Notes: generated by a model not told the origin, from the letters alone. Shown: positions 14,284-24,033, counted from the stretch's first letter. The stretch: DNA of 64,000 nucleotides from Rubrivirga sp046845755 (GCF_046845755.1 NZ_CP177357.1:2666001-2730000); one strand, 5' to 3'. A program made the numbers and translations.

Positions 14284-14937
14284 CTACGCCTCGCCCTGCA
14301 GGTCCTCCCAGTCGGCGAGGAATTTCTCCAGGCCGGAGTCCGTGAGCGGGTGCTTCAGGAGCTTCTTGATCACGTCGAGCGGCATCGTCGCCACGTCCGC
14401 GCCGGCCACCGCGCAGTCGACGACGTGCATCGGGTGGCGGATGGAGGCCGCCAGCACCTCGGTCTCGTACTCGTAGGTGTCGTAGATCTGGACGATCTGC
14501 CGGATAAGCTCCATGCCGTTCGACGAGATGTCGTCGAGCCGGCCGATAAAGGGGCTGATGTAGGTCGCGCCCGCCTTCGCCGCGATGAGCGCCTGCGTCG
14601 GCGAGAAGCACAGCGTGCAGTTCGTCTTGATGCCCTCCTCGGACAGCGACCGGATCGCCTTGATGCCGTCCAGGATGAGCGGCACCTTGACGACCACGTT
14701 GTCGGCGATCTCGGCGACCTCGTGGGCCTCGGCCATGATGCCGTCGTAGTCGGTCGCCGTGACCTCGGCCGAGACGTCGCCGTCGACGATGTCGCAGATC
14801 TCGGCGATGTGGCCGTGAAAGTCCTTGACGCCGACCTTCTTCATCAGCGACGGGTTCGTGGTGACGCCGTCGAGGACGCCCATGTCGGCGGCCTCCTGGA
14901 TCTCGTCGAGGACGGCGGTGTCGATGAAGAACTTCAT
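14284..14937 (-). CDS. Transaldolase-like aldolase (fructose-6-phosphate aldolase/TalC type)
   Basis: The 217-residue cytosolic enzyme matches the short transaldolase subfamily of about 215 residues. It begins MKFFIDTAVLDEIQEAADMG. Family motifs are GVTTNPSLM near residue 30, the Schiff-base lysine in NVVVKVPLILDG near residue 85, NCTLCFSPTQALIAAKAGA and YISPFIGRLDDI. Short transaldolases transfer a dihydroxyacetone unit in the pentose phosphate pathway, while closely similar enzymes are fructose-6-phosphate aldolases. The sequence alone does not separate these two activities. It converges with the ABC permease gene and diverges from the GlmU-like gene. Confidence 0.9.
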   Translation of the reverse strand: MKFFIDTAVLDEIQEAADMGVLDGVTTNPSLMKKVGVKDFHGHIAEICDIVDGDVSAEVTATDYDGIMAEAHEVAEIADNVVVKVPLILDGIKAIRSLSEEGIKTNCTLCFSPTQALIAAKAGATYISPFIGRLDDISSNGMELIRQIVQIYDTYEYETEVLAASIRHPMHVVDCAVAGADVATMPLDVIKKLLKHPLTDSGLEKFLADWEDLQGEA

Positions 14938-15046
14938 GGGTGCGGGTCGGGGGTGGGTGCGCGGTGGCCGGGTGTACGACCGCGGGCGGGGCCGGGTCCA
15001 CCGGGCCGTGCGAGATTGGGCGGCCCCCGCTCCCGCTCGATCCCCC

Positions 15047-16273
15047 ATGGCCCTCTGCCTCTTCGAAGACGACCGCGTCGCCTCGCTCGCCCCGCTCGCG
15101 CTCACGCGCGGCGTCTACGACCTGCGCGCCGGGGCGCGGACGCTGGCGGAGGCGGCCGTCGACGTGTTTCCGCCGAGCCGGCTCGTGCTCCACGCGCGGG
15201 CGGCCGTCGCCGGGATGGTGGCGGACGAGCACCCCGAGTCGGCAGTGAATGAGGCGCCCGAGACGGGGACGCTGTTTCTGAACGGGCGGTGGCTGGCCCG
15301 GGACGGCGACCTGGCGCAGGCGATCCGGGACGCCGGGCGAAGTGGCGAGGCGCGGGCCTTCGTGCAGGACGGCACGTTGCTGGCGCTGTGGCACCCCGAC
15401 CCACCCGCACGCCTGGTCGCCGGCGACGCGGTCACGGCAGCGGACGCCGAGGGCATCCCGACCGAGACCGTCACCGGGGAGACGCTGGTCACGCACCTGT
15501 GGGATCTGATCGACGACCTGGGCGCCCGGATCGCGCACGACGCGGGACGCCTGGGCGGGCTGGGCGCGATCGAGGGGACGGTCGAGGGCGGCGCGGTCGT
15601 CGTCGACCGGGGGAACGTGCACGTCGCCAGCGGGGCCATCGTTCGGGCCGGGGCGGTCGTGAGCGGCGCGAGCGGGCCGGTCTGGATCGGCGAGGGCGCT
15701 GAGGTGGGCGAGAACGCCGTGGTAAAGGGGCCCGTCTACCTCGGACCAAAGGCAACCGTCAACCCGGCCGCGCGCGTCGACGAGAGCGCCATCGGGTACT
15801 GGTCGAAGGTGGGCGGCGAGGTCCACGGGAGCGTGGTCCACAGCCTGTCGTCGAAGGGCCACGACGGGTACCTCGGCAACAGCTACCTCGGGCGGTGGTG
15901 CAACCTGGGCGCCGACACGAACACGTCGAACCTCAAGAACGACTACGGCGAGGTGACGGTCTGGGACGCCGCCGCGGGCGACTATGTCGCGAGCGGGCGC
16001 CAGTTCGTGGGCCTGTTTATGGGCGACCACTCCAAGTGCTCGATCAACACCATGTTCAACACGGGGACGGTCGTGGGCGTGTTCTGCAACCTGTTCGGGT
16101 CGGGCTTCCCGCCCCGCCACGTCCCCGACTTCTCGTGGGGCGGCGCCGAGGGGATGGCCGAGTACCGGACCGAGAAGGCGTTCCGCGTGGCCGAGGCGGT
16201 GATGGCCCGGCGCGGGCGCGCGCTGACGGACGCCGAGCGGGCCACGCTGGCGGGAATCGCGGCGGGGCGCTGA
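15047..16273 (+). CDS. GlmU-like protein with left-handed beta-helix (Bacteroidota type)
   Basis: The 408-residue protein resembles the alternative GlmU family of Bacteroidota. The N-terminal half begins MALCLFEDDRVASLAPLALT, with the family's L-PL-LTR pattern near the start. The C-terminal half (about residues 180-360) is a hexapeptide-repeat acyltransferase helix, with VNPAARVDESAIGYWSKVGG and WCNLGADTNTSNLKNDYGEV. The family is proposed to make UDP-N-acetylglucosamine for peptidoglycan and lipopolysaccharide from sugar phosphates. The nucleotidyltransferase half lacks a clear classical GxGTRM loop, as expected for this family. The precise activity is therefore inferred. Confidence 0.8.
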   Translation: MALCLFEDDRVASLAPLALTRGVYDLRAGARTLAEAAVDVFPPSRLVLHARAAVAGMVADEHPESAVNEAPETGTLFLNGRWLARDGDLAQAIRDAGRSGEARAFVQDGTLLALWHPDPPARLVAGDAVTAADAEGIPTETVTGETLVTHLWDLIDDLGARIAHDAGRLGGLGAIEGTVEGGAVVVDRGNVHVASGAIVRAGAVVSGASGPVWIGEGAEVGENAVVKGPVYLGPKATVNPAARVDESAIGYWSKVGGEVHGSVVHSLSSKGHDGYLGNSYLGRWCNLGADTNTSNLKNDYGEVTVWDAAAGDYVASGRQFVGLFMGDHSKCSINTMFNTGTVVGVFCNLFGSGFPPRHVPDFSWGGAEGMAEYRTEKAFRVAEAVMARRGRALTDAERATLAGIAAGR

Positions 16274-16318
16274 GGGCCGGCGCAAGCTGGTGGACTTGCG
16301 CCAGCAACGAGGACCACC

Positions 16319-16440
16319 CCTGTCCCCCTCCTCATCCGAGGAGGGGGGACGTCGCGAGCAGGGTCGGCGGGGACTTGCGGGCGGCGGCCTACAAAGACGC
16401 CCCCATCGGATGAGGGGGGCGGGCGGCAGGCGGGGGTCCC
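16319..16440. repeat. MITE/REP-like element, copy 1 (matches 63290-63425)
   Basis: CTCATCCGAGGAGGGGGGAC at 16331-16350 is identical to 63296-63315. A second core, TCGGATGAGGGGGG at 16406-16419 followed by a GGCAGGCGGGGGTCCC-type end, matches 63389-63424. The two cores are mutually inverted (CATCCGAGG versus CGGATGAGG), so the element has terminal inverted repeats and no coding capacity. Flanking CTTGCGCCAGC and CTGGCGCCAGCAG are also shared motifs of the repeat families here. Confidence 0.7.
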
Positions 16441-16520
16441 TGCTGGCGCCAGCAGGTGGGCGGGGTAGCCGGTTCCTCCTGGGCACGCGGTCCGGCCTGT
16501 TCGTGTGGGCCAGGCGCCGC

Positions 16521-16528
16521 TACTTTCG
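16521..16528 (+). promoter_or_regulatory. TACTTTCG -7-like box upstream of the TonB/lipoprotein operon
   Basis: The box lies 26 bases before ATG 16555 and fits TAnnTTnG. It is the only candidate promoter seen for the six-gene block, because the downstream intergenic gaps are 0 to 34 bases. Confidence 0.4.
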
Positions 16529-16554
16529 CGCCGCCCCTCGCCCCCGCCTGTCAC

Positions 16555-18810
16555 ATGCGCCGATTGCTCCTCGCCGCCGCCCTCCTCCTCACCGCCGCCC
16601 CGGCGGTCGCGCAGGCCGGCCTCCGCGGCTTCGTCACGGGCGCCGACGACAGCCAGCCGCTCATCGGCGCGACCGTGCTCGCCCAGCGCGTCGGGCCCGA
16701 CGGCGCGCCCGTCGGCGACCCGCGCGGCGGGGCGACCGACCTCGACGGCCTGTACGTCGTCCCCCGGCTCGACACCGGACGCTACCTCGTCCGCGTCAGC
16801 TACGTCGGCTACGAGACGCGGATCGACACGCTGACGCTCGCGGCCGAGATCCGCTCCTACGACGTGGCGCTCCGCGTGGCAACGGGCGACTTCGAGGTCG
16901 TCGTCGAGAGCGAGCGGACGACGGGCGGCGCGCGCGTGACGGCCGGCGTCCAGGCCATCGACCCCAAGGACATCGACGTGGTCCCGGCGCCCGACGTCTC
17001 GGGCGACCTCGCCAGCTACCTCACGACCTCGCCCGGCGTGGTCACGACCGGCGACCGCGGCGGCCAGCTCTTCGTCCGCGGCGGCGAGCCGAGCCAGAAC
17101 CTCGTCCTGCTCGACGGGATGGCGCTCTACCAGCCGTTCCACGTGCTCGGCTTCTACTCCGCGTTCCCGTCGGACATCCTGGCGGGCGCCGACCTGTACG
17201 CGGGCGGCTACCCGGCCCGCTTTGGTGGGCAGGTGTCGTCGGTGCTCGACATCCAGTCGCGCAACGGCAACAAGCAGCGGCTGGCGGCGGCGGCCTCCGT
17301 CGCGCCCTTCGTGAGCGCCGCGCGCGTCGAGGGCCCGATCAAGCAGGGCTCGATCTCGTTCCTGGCCTCGGGCCGCGTGAGCGTCGTCGAGCAGGGCGCC
17401 GCGCGGCTGGTCGACCAGGACCTGCCGTTCTCGTTCGGCGACGTGTTCGGGAAGGTCCACGCGGTCCTGACGCCGAACGCCCAGCTCTCCGTCCAGGGCA
17501 TCCACACGTACGACCGCGGCACGATCGGCGAGGACGTCGGCGGGGCCGTGCCCGAGGAGGTCCGCTACAACAACACGGCCGCCGGGCTCCGCTTCCTGTA
17601 CCTCCCGAACGTGTCGGCGCTGCGCGCCGAGATCCTGATCAACGGGTCGATCCTGGACAGCGAGCAGGGGTTCGACCCGGTCCGCAACGTGCCCGCGCGG
17701 TCGTCGTCGATCGGCCGGATCAGCTCCGAGGTCCACCTCACGTACTACCTCCCCTCGGTCGACATCAAGAGCGGGCTGTTCGTGCGGACGAACCAGCTCG
17801 AGACCTCGCTCGACCGGGTCGGCGGCGTGACCGACGCCGAGTACTTCACCGAGGCCGGCGCCTACTTCGAGCCCGAGGTCCGGCTCGGCGGGCTGGCGCT
17901 GCAGGGCGGGCTGCGGCTCCAGAGCTTCCCGAACGACGGGCGGACGTACGTCGAGCCGCGTGGCCGGGCCGTCTTGACGGCGGGCGTCCACGAGCTGTCG
18001 GCGGCCGGTGGCCTCTACCACCAGGAGATCATCGGGATCAACGACCGGCGCGACGTGGCGAACGTGTTCACGGCGTGGACGCGCCGCCCGGGCGGGGTCG
18101 TCGAGGCGTGGCACGCCATCGCGGGCTACCGCGTCCAGCCGACGCGGGGCGTCGAGCTCGTCGCCGAGGGCTACTACAAGCTGCTCGACGAGCTGTCGGT
18201 CGCCGAGTGGACGGCGTTCCCGCGCTTCACGACCGAGCTCCAGCCGGCGACCGGCGAGGTCCGGGGCCTTGACCTGCGCGCCGAGCTCCGCCGGGGCACG
18301 TTCTACGGCTACGTCGGCTACGGACTGGCGGACGTGGTGTACGACGCCAAGGGCCCCAACCTCCAGCTGTGGTACGGCGAGGAGACCCTGCGCTTTAGCC
18401 CGCCGCACGACCGCCGCCACCAGCTCTCGACGCTGGTGTCGGCCGACGTCGCCGGGTTCTCGGTCGCCGCGCGCTGGCAGTTCGGCTCGGGGCTCCCGTT
18501 CACCAAGGCGCTCGGGTTCGACCAGTACCTCTCGGCCTCGACGGCCTTCAACGTGTTCGCCGACGCCGGCTCGGACCGCGTGATCTACGAGCGGCCCTAC
18601 GGCGGCCGCCTCCCGACCGTCCACCGGCTCGACCTGTCCGTCGACCGGACGTTCCGGCTCCGCCCCGGCGTCGACCTGACGGCCCAGGCCGCGCTCATCA
18701 ACGCCTACGACCGCCGGAATCTGTTCTACTACGACACGTTCACCCTGCGCCGCGTCGACCAGCTCCCGCTGCTCCCGTCGTTCGGAGTCAAGCTCGCCTT
18801 CAACGACTAG
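16555..18810 (+). CDS. TonB-dependent receptor with carboxypeptidase-regulatory-like N-domain
   Basis: The 751-residue outer-membrane protein opens with a signal peptide (RRLLLAAALLLTAAPAVAQ). A CarboxypepD_reg-like beta-sandwich covers about residues 21-110 (TDLDGLYVVPRLDTGRYLVR and SYVGYETRIDTLTL). A plug follows, with LFVRGGEPSQNLVLLDGMAL and ADLYAGGYPARFGGQVSSVL, and the rest is barrel, ending LPSFGVKLAFND. This N-terminal domain is typical of Bacteroidota SusC-like and DUF4249-linked receptors. The stop at 18808-18810 is immediately followed by the ATG of the first of five paralogous lipoproteins. The receptor and lipoproteins therefore almost certainly form one operon and perhaps one complex. 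The ligand is unknown. Confidence 0.9.
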   Translation: MRRLLLAAALLLTAAPAVAQAGLRGFVTGADDSQPLIGATVLAQRVGPDGAPVGDPRGGATDLDGLYVVPRLDTGRYLVRVSYVGYETRIDTLTLAAEIRSYDVALRVATGDFEVVVESERTTGGARVTAGVQAIDPKDIDVVPAPDVSGDLASYLTTSPGVVTTGDRGGQLFVRGGEPSQNLVLLDGMALYQPFHVLGFYSAFPSDILAGADLYAGGYPARFGGQVSSVLDIQSRNGNKQRLAAAASVAPFVSAARVEGPIKQGSISFLASGRVSVVEQGAARLVDQDLPFSFGDVFGKVHAVLTPNAQLSVQGIHTYDRGTIGEDVGGAVPEEVRYNNTAAGLRFLYLPNVSALRAEILINGSILDSEQGFDPVRNVPARSSSIGRISSEVHLTYYLPSVDIKSGLFVRTNQLETSLDRVGGVTDAEYFTEAGAYFEPEVRLGGLALQGGLRLQSFPNDGRTYVEPRGRAVLTAGVHELSAAGGLYHQEIIGINDRRDVANVFTAWTRRPGGVVEAWHAIAGYRVQPTRGVELVAEGYYKLLDELSVAEWTAFPRFTTELQPATGEVRGLDLRAELRRGTFYGYVGYGLADVVYDAKGPNLQLWYGEETLRFSPPHDRRHQLSTLVSADVAGFSVAARWQFGSGLPFTKALGFDQYLSASTAFNVFADAGSDRVIYERPYGGRLPTVHRLDLSVDRTFRLRPGVDLTAQAALINAYDRRNLFYYDTFTLRRVDQLPLLPSFGVKLAFND

Positions 18811-20520
18811 ATGCCCCGCCTTTCGCTCCTCGCCCTCGTCCTCCTCGCCGTCGCCGTCGGGGGCTGCGAGGACGACGTCGACCCGACGCTCGGCATCGAC
18901 GCGCCGTTCTCGCTCTACGGCTACCTCGACCCGACGGCCGACCGCCAGGCCATCCGCATCGCCCGGATCACGGACACGATCGGCGACTCGGCCGACGTCT
19001 TCGAGGCGACGGTCGTCTCGACCGACCTCAGCACCGGCGCCACGACGGCCTGGCGCGACTCGCTCGTCACGTTCCCGACGGGCGTGACCGCCCACGTCTT
19101 CGTGGCCGACTACTCCCCGCGCCCCGGCACCACACACCGGATCACGGCGACGGCCCCGGACGGCGCCTCGACCACCGTCGACGTGGACGTCCCGCCCATC
19201 ATCCAGGCGACCGTCGGGAACCAGGGCTCGGCGCCCGGCGAGATCACCTATCCCATCCGGTTCGAGGGGGCCCCCCGCGTGCTCAACGGTCAGCTCCGGC
19301 TCACCGCCGTCGGCTTCCCCGGCGAGGACGCCTCGGCGGCCCGCCGCCTCACGATCCCCCTCGACGTCGCCCCGGTCGAGGTCTCGCCCGACATGTGGGA
19401 GGTGACCATCCCGTTCCTCTCGGCGACGCGGCGGTACCTGCAGGACGAGGGCCTGCTCGGCCTGGGGATCCGCCTCGTCGTGGCCGACTACGTCGGGTTC
19501 GTGACCGGCGAGAGCTGGGCGCTCCCGACGACCGACGTCGACGCGCTCGTCGAGCCGGGGACGTTCTCGAACGTCGAAGGCGGGTTCGGCTTCGTCGGCG
19601 GCGGCTACTTCGCCACGGCGCGCTGGACGCCCTCGGCGGCGGCCCAGAGCGCCGCCGGGTTCTCCCCGGACGGCGACCCCGCCGGGGACATCGCCATCAA
19701 CGAGATCCGGCCCGGCCCGGGCGGGTGGGTCGAGTTCTACAACCCGCTCTTCAACGACATCAGCCTCAACGGCTACAGCATCTCGAACGACCAGACGCGG
19801 CCGCGCCTGCAGACGTTCACCTTCGAGGTCAACGTCCCTGCGCGCGGGTTCTACGTGGTCCCGCTCACGTTCACGCTCGGGCCGCGCGAGGCGCTCGCGC
19901 TGTTCGACCGCGGGAGCAACCAGGTCTCGCGCGTCGTCGTGCCCCAGCTGGCGGGCGAGGCCGGAAACATCTCGTACGGGTCGTTCCCCGACGGCCTGTC
20001 GTTCCAGGTACCGCCCGCGCTCGGCGGCTTCGACGTGTTCCGCGGCACGCTGCTCGCGACGCCGGGCGCCCCCAACGTGATCGGGCTGGACTTCCCCGTG
20101 ATCAACGAGGTCTATACCGAGGGGTCGAACGGCTTCGCCGAGGTGGCCGGGGGCGTCGCCAGCCTCGAGCCGTCGAACCCGGTGCTCTTTAGCGAGGCGG
20201 ACGGGTTCTTCGACGCCGTCGCCGCGTCGGGGCTGTCGTTCGGGACCGCCCCCGAGACGGCGGGCGGGCTCGACCTCGTCCAGGGCGGCGGGACGGTCTA
20301 CCTCGCCGTGCGCCACTTCGACCCGAGCATTGTCGAGGTCGACGCGGGGGGGAACTCGATCCGGGTCTTCACGACGCGCGTGGTCGACGTGCGCCGCTAC
20401 GACGGCCAGATCCCGGGCCGCTCGGAGGGCTACCTCCCCGACGGCCGGACCGGCACGTGGACCCCCGACCTCCGCCCGACGCCCGGCGCCGGCAACGCCG
20501 CCGCGCGCCTCGGCCTCTAA
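18811..20520 (+). CDS. DUF4249-like/lamin-tail surface lipoprotein, paralog 1 of 5
   Basis: The 569-residue protein has a lipoprotein signal peptide ending AVGGC, with Cys19 as the lipidated residue. Acidic residues follow (CEDDVDP), as in the surface-export signals described for Bacteroidota lipoproteins. Residues about 22-270 form a DUF4249-like region with the conserved FSLYGYLDPTADRQAIRIA and WRDSLVTF. Two lamin-tail-like domains follow. The first starts near residue 296 (INEIRPGPGGWVEFYNP) and the second near 430 (VINEVYTEGSNGFAEV), closing with the PGRSEGYLPDG and TPDLRPTPGAGN segments. The ATG directly follows the receptor stop. It is the most divergent member of the set. Function is unknown; a surface ligand-binding partner of the receptor is inferred. 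Confidence 0.8.
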   Translation: MPRLSLLALVLLAVAVGGCEDDVDPTLGIDAPFSLYGYLDPTADRQAIRIARITDTIGDSADVFEATVVSTDLSTGATTAWRDSLVTFPTGVTAHVFVADYSPRPGTTHRITATAPDGASTTVDVDVPPIIQATVGNQGSAPGEITYPIRFEGAPRVLNGQLRLTAVGFPGEDASAARRLTIPLDVAPVEVSPDMWEVTIPFLSATRRYLQDEGLLGLGIRLVVADYVGFVTGESWALPTTDVDALVEPGTFSNVEGGFGFVGGGYFATARWTPSAAAQSAAGFSPDGDPAGDIAINEIRPGPGGWVEFYNPLFNDISLNGYSISNDQTRPRLQTFTFEVNVPARGFYVVPLTFTLGPREALALFDRGSNQVSRVVVPQLAGEAGNISYGSFPDGLSFQVPPALGGFDVFRGTLLATPGAPNVIGLDFPVINEVYTEGSNGFAEVAGGVASLEPSNPVLFSEADGFFDAVAASGLSFGTAPETAGGLDLVQGGGTVYLAVRHFDPSIVEVDAGGNSIRVFTTRVVDVRRYDGQIPGRSEGYLPDGRTGTWTPDLRPTPGAGNAAARLGL

Positions 20521-20527
20521 GCCCACC

Positions 20528-22279
20528 ATGCGGACCCCTGCTTGCCTCCTGTCTGGCCGACGGATGACCCTCGCGGCGTTTGCCCTGCTCGCGCTCGCCG
20601 CGGCCGGGTGCGAGGACTCGGTCGACCCGACCGTCGGCGTCGACGCGCCGTTCTCGGTCTACGGCTACCTCGACCCGACGGCCGACCGCCAGGCGATTCG
20701 CGTCGCGCCCATCGCGCTCGCCATCGACACCCCGGACGAGACGATCGACGCGGCCGTCACGTCGACCGACCTCACGACCGGCGCCGCGACCGCCTGGCGC
20801 GACTCCCTCGTCGTCTTCGCCGACGGCACGCGCGGTCACATCTTCGTCGCCGACCTCACCCCGACCCCGGGGACGACCGTCCGCATCGAGGCCCGGCGCT
20901 CCGACGGGGCCGTCTCCACGATCGGCGTGGCCGTGCCCGCGATCGTCGTGCCGACGGTCGCCGAGGGCGAGTTCCGCGGCACCGACGTGGTGTACCCCGT
21001 CGTGTTCGAGGGGGCCCCGCGCGTGCTTAACGGACAGCTCCGGCTCACGATCGCCGACGACCCGTCGCGCCCCGAGGGCGAGCTCACGACGCTGGTGGTC
21101 CCGACGGCGGCGCGGCCCGCCGAGCTGGCGTCGGGCGTGTGGGGCGTCGAGGTCCCCTTTTTGTCGGCCACGCAGCGGGCCCTCGAGGTGGCCGGGCTGG
21201 CCGGCGCCGGCGTGCGCCTGGTCGCCGCCGACTACGTCGGGTTCGTGACCAACGCCGCGTGGGCCCTCCCGACCGAGGACCCCGACGCGCTCGTGGAGCC
21301 GGGGGCGTTCTCGAACGTCGAGGGGGGCCTCGGCTTCGTCGGCGCGGGGTACCGGGCGACGGCGCGGTGGACGCCGCCCGCCAGCGTGCAGGCCGCCGCG
21401 GGGTTCGCCGCCGACGTCGACGAGGCGCTCGTCATCAACGAGCTCCAGACGGGCTCGGCGAGCGGCTGGGTCGAGCTCTACAACCCGACCCTCGACCGCA
21501 TCGACCTGCGGGGCTACAGCCTGTCCGACGACCAGTCGGACCCACGCCGCCTGCCGCTCCCGCTCGGCACCGAGATCGGCCCCGGCGGCTACCTCGTGGT
21601 CGACCTCCCGTTCGCCATCCCGGCCGGCGGCTACATCGAGCTCTACGACCGGACCCAGGAGTCCGTCGACCGGCTCGTCACCGAGCGGGTGCCCGCCGAC
21701 TGGCCCGGCGGCGTGACCTACGGGTCGTTCCCCGACGGCGCCTCGTTCCGGCTGTCGGAGGAGCGGACGGACCTGTTCAAGGGCCCGCTGGAGCCGACGC
21801 CCAACCGCCCCAACCGGCTCGGCCTCGACGTCGCCCAGGTCCACGAGGTGTACACCGAGGGCGCCGGCGGCTTCGTGGAGGTGCTCGCGCTCGACCCGCG
21901 GCACGACGCGTCCGCCCCCCGCGTGCTGACGGCCCCCGGCGGCTTCTACGACGCGGCCGCCGCCAGCGGGCTGGCCTACGGGCTCGCCACCGAGGCGCCG
22001 GGCACCTTCGACCTCCCCCAGCTCGGCGCGACGCTCTACCTCGCCGTCCGCTACTACGAGCCCCGGATCATCGAGCTCGTGCCGGGCGACCCGCCGAACC
22101 CGCCCGACGGCGGCTCCGCCATCGCCGTCTACCGCACCCGCGTCGTCGACGTGCGAGCCGTCGGGCCCCAGGTCCCGGGCCGGTCGGTCGGCTACGTCCC
22201 CGACGCCGCGGGCGGGTGGGCCCAGGGCCTGCGCCCCACGCCCGGCGCCCCCAACGCCGCCGCCCGCCGTCCACACTGA
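20528..22279 (+). CDS. DUF4249-like/lamin-tail surface lipoprotein, paralog 2 of 5
   Basis: The 583-residue protein has the same plan as its neighbours. The signal peptide ends ALAAAGC (Cys28 from ATG 20528, or Cys16 if ATG 20564 is used, which also gives a classical lipoprotein signal). CEDSVDPTVGVDAPFSVYGY comes directly after. The DUF4249-like half contains ATAWRDSLVVFADGTRGHIF. Lamin-tail-like domains start near residue 301 (INELQTGSASGWVELYNPT) and 437 (VHEVYTEGAGGFVEV), ending RPTPGAPNAAARRPH. Only seven bases separate it from paralog 1 and two bases from paralog 3. Its N-terminal half groups with paralogs 1 and 5 (YGYLDPTADRQAIR). Confidence 0.8.
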   Translation: MRTPACLLSGRRMTLAAFALLALAAAGCEDSVDPTVGVDAPFSVYGYLDPTADRQAIRVAPIALAIDTPDETIDAAVTSTDLTTGAATAWRDSLVVFADGTRGHIFVADLTPTPGTTVRIEARRSDGAVSTIGVAVPAIVVPTVAEGEFRGTDVVYPVVFEGAPRVLNGQLRLTIADDPSRPEGELTTLVVPTAARPAELASGVWGVEVPFLSATQRALEVAGLAGAGVRLVAADYVGFVTNAAWALPTEDPDALVEPGAFSNVEGGLGFVGAGYRATARWTPPASVQAAAGFAADVDEALVINELQTGSASGWVELYNPTLDRIDLRGYSLSDDQSDPRRLPLPLGTEIGPGGYLVVDLPFAIPAGGYIELYDRTQESVDRLVTERVPADWPGGVTYGSFPDGASFRLSEERTDLFKGPLEPTPNRPNRLGLDVAQVHEVYTEGAGGFVEVLALDPRHDASAPRVLTAPGGFYDAAAASGLAYGLATEAPGTFDLPQLGATLYLAVRYYEPRIIELVPGDPPNPPDGGSAIAVYRTRVVDVRAVGPQVPGRSVGYVPDAAGGWAQGLRPTPGAPNAAARRPH

Positions 22280-22281
22280 CC

Positions 22282-24033
22282 ATGCCCCTCCGCGCCCTCC
22301 TGCTGCTCGCGGCCGTCCCGCTCGTGGTGGGCTGTGAGGACTCTGTCGACCCGACGGTCGGGCTCGACGTCCCGTTCTCGCTCTACGGCCAGCTCGACCC
22401 GACCGCCGACCGCCAGGCCATCCGCGTCGCGCCCATCGCGCTCTCGATCGACGCCGACTCCCTCGCGATCGACGCCGCGGTCGCCTCGACGGACCTCGAG
22501 ACCGGCGCCGTCGTCGCCTGGCGCGACTCGCTGGTGACGTTCGCCGACGGGTCCACAGGCCACGTCTTCGTGGCCGACTTCACGCCGCGCCCGGGCTCGG
22601 CCGTCCGCATCGACGCCCGCCGGTCCGACGGGGCCGTCTCGTCGGTGACCGTCGAGGTCCCGCCCCTCGTGGAGCCGGTCGTCGAGGCCGCCATCTACAT
22701 CGAGAACGGGATCGGGTACCGGGTCCGGCTCTCCGGCGCGCCGCGCGTGCTCAGCGGCGCGTTCTCCGTGACCGTCGCCGGCCACCCGGACGACCCGCCC
22801 GGGGTGACCCGCCGACTGACCATCCCCGTCCGTGTCTCGCCGACCGAGACGGCGACCGGCGAGTGGACCATCGACGTCCCCTTCGTCGCGGCGACGCGGG
22901 ACCACCTGCGGAGCCTCGGGCTCTTCGAGACGGGCCTGGGGTTGGTGAGCGCCGGGTACAGCTTCTTCGTCACCGGGGCCGACTGGAACCCGCCCTCGAC
23001 GGACCCCGACGTGCTCGTCGAGCCCGGGACGTTCTCGAATGTCGAGGGCGGGCTCGGCTTCGTCGGCGGCGGCTACCGCTCGTCCGTGGAGTGGATGGTG
23101 TCGGTGGAGGCGGCGGCGGCGGCCGGCTTCACCACCGACGACGACCCCGCGAGCGGGTTGGTCCTCAACGAGATCAAGCCGGGGGCCAACGCCTGGGTCG
23201 AGTTCTACAACCCGATGCTGAGCCCGGTCTCGCTGCGCGGCTACAGCCTGACCGACTCGGCCGAGAACCCGCGCCGCCAACCGATCCTGACCGGCACCGT
23301 CCCGCCGGGCGGCTTCCTCGTCGTCGGCCTCGACTTCCCGGTGATCGACCTGACCGCCCCGGCCACGGTCGGGCTCTACGGCCGCTCGGGAGAGCTCGTG
23401 CTGAGCATCACGCCGGACCAGATGGTCCCCGACGAGCCGGGCGCGGCGTACTCCTACGGGTCGTACCCCGACGGGTACTCGTACGTCGTCCGCCGGACGG
23501 TCCTGTTGGAGGAGCGGCGCTACGACCTGTTCAAGGGGCCCCTCGCGCCGACGCCGGGGCGCCCGAACGAGGTCGGCCTCGACCTCGCCTACCTCAACGA
23601 GATCCACACCGAGGGCGCGCAGGGCTGGGTCGAGACGGTGACCGTGGCGCCCGGCGCCGACTCGCTCCGCGTGCTCTTCGAGCAGGACCCCGAAGGGGCG
23701 GGATGGCTCTCCGCCAGCCACGTCGTGCCCGCCGGCGGCGGGTTCGGCGTCGCCGACGAGGACCCGCGGGGGCTGGTGCTGGAGCAGGCCGGCGGCGGCG
23801 TCTTCATGCTGGCGTTCATCCGCGACACCCGCATCCGACCCGAGCCCCGCCCCGCCCCGCCACCGCCGGGCCTCGACCGCCAGCTCCAGTTCCGCGTCCT
23901 CGACTACTACCGCTACGACGGGCAGACGCCCGGCCGCACCGTCGGCCGCCTGCCCGACACGCGCGGCCCGTGGACGCCCGGCTTGCGCCCGACGCGCGGG
24001 GCGCCCAACGCCGCCGCCCGCCTCGGGCTCTGA
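22282..24033 (+). CDS. DUF4249-like/lamin-tail surface lipoprotein, paralog 3 of 5
   Basis: The 583-residue protein has a signal peptide MPLRALLLLAAVPLVVGC with Cys18 lipidated and CEDSVDPTVGLDVPFSLYGQ next. It shares the YGQLDPTAD variant and the whole domain order closely with paralog 4. Lamin-tail-like domains begin near residue 295 (LNEIKPGANAWVEFYNP) and 437 (LNEIHTEGAQGWVETV). Between them lies an insertion (YSYVVRRTVLLEERRYDLFK) that only paralogs 3 and 4 carry. It ends RPTRGAPNAAARLGL. The ATG lies two bases after the stop of paralog 2. Function is not known. Confidence 0.8.
   Translation: MPLRALLLLAAVPLVVGCEDSVDPTVGLDVPFSLYGQLDPTADRQAIRVAPIALSIDADSLAIDAAVASTDLETGAVVAWRDSLVTFADGSTGHVFVADFTPRPGSAVRIDARRSDGAVSSVTVEVPPLVEPVVEAAIYIENGIGYRVRLSGAPRVLSGAFSVTVAGHPDDPPGVTRRLTIPVRVSPTETATGEWTIDVPFVAATRDHLRSLGLFETGLGLVSAGYSFFVTGADWNPPSTDPDVLVEPGTFSNVEGGLGFVGGGYRSSVEWMVSVEAAAAAGFTTDDDPASGLVLNEIKPGANAWVEFYNPMLSPVSLRGYSLTDSAENPRRQPILTGTVPPGGFLVVGLDFPVIDLTAPATVGLYGRSGELVLSITPDQMVPDEPGAAYSYGSYPDGYSYVVRRTVLLEERRYDLFKGPLAPTPGRPNEVGLDLAYLNEIHTEGAQGWVETVTVAPGADSLRVLFEQDPEGAGWLSASHVVPAGGGFGVADEDPRGLVLEQAGGGVFMLAFIRDTRIRPEPRPAPPPPGLDRQLQFRVLDYYRYDGQTPGRTVGRLPDTRGPWTPGLRPTRGAPNAAARLGL

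Noticed and set aside
15982..20529. Very long minus-strand open frame (about 1500 codons) antisense to the GlmU-like, TonB receptor and lipoprotein genes
   Set aside because: It is an antisense shadow caused by GC-rich third codon positions. It has repetitive Arg/Gly/Val composition, no domain, and overlaps well-supported genes.
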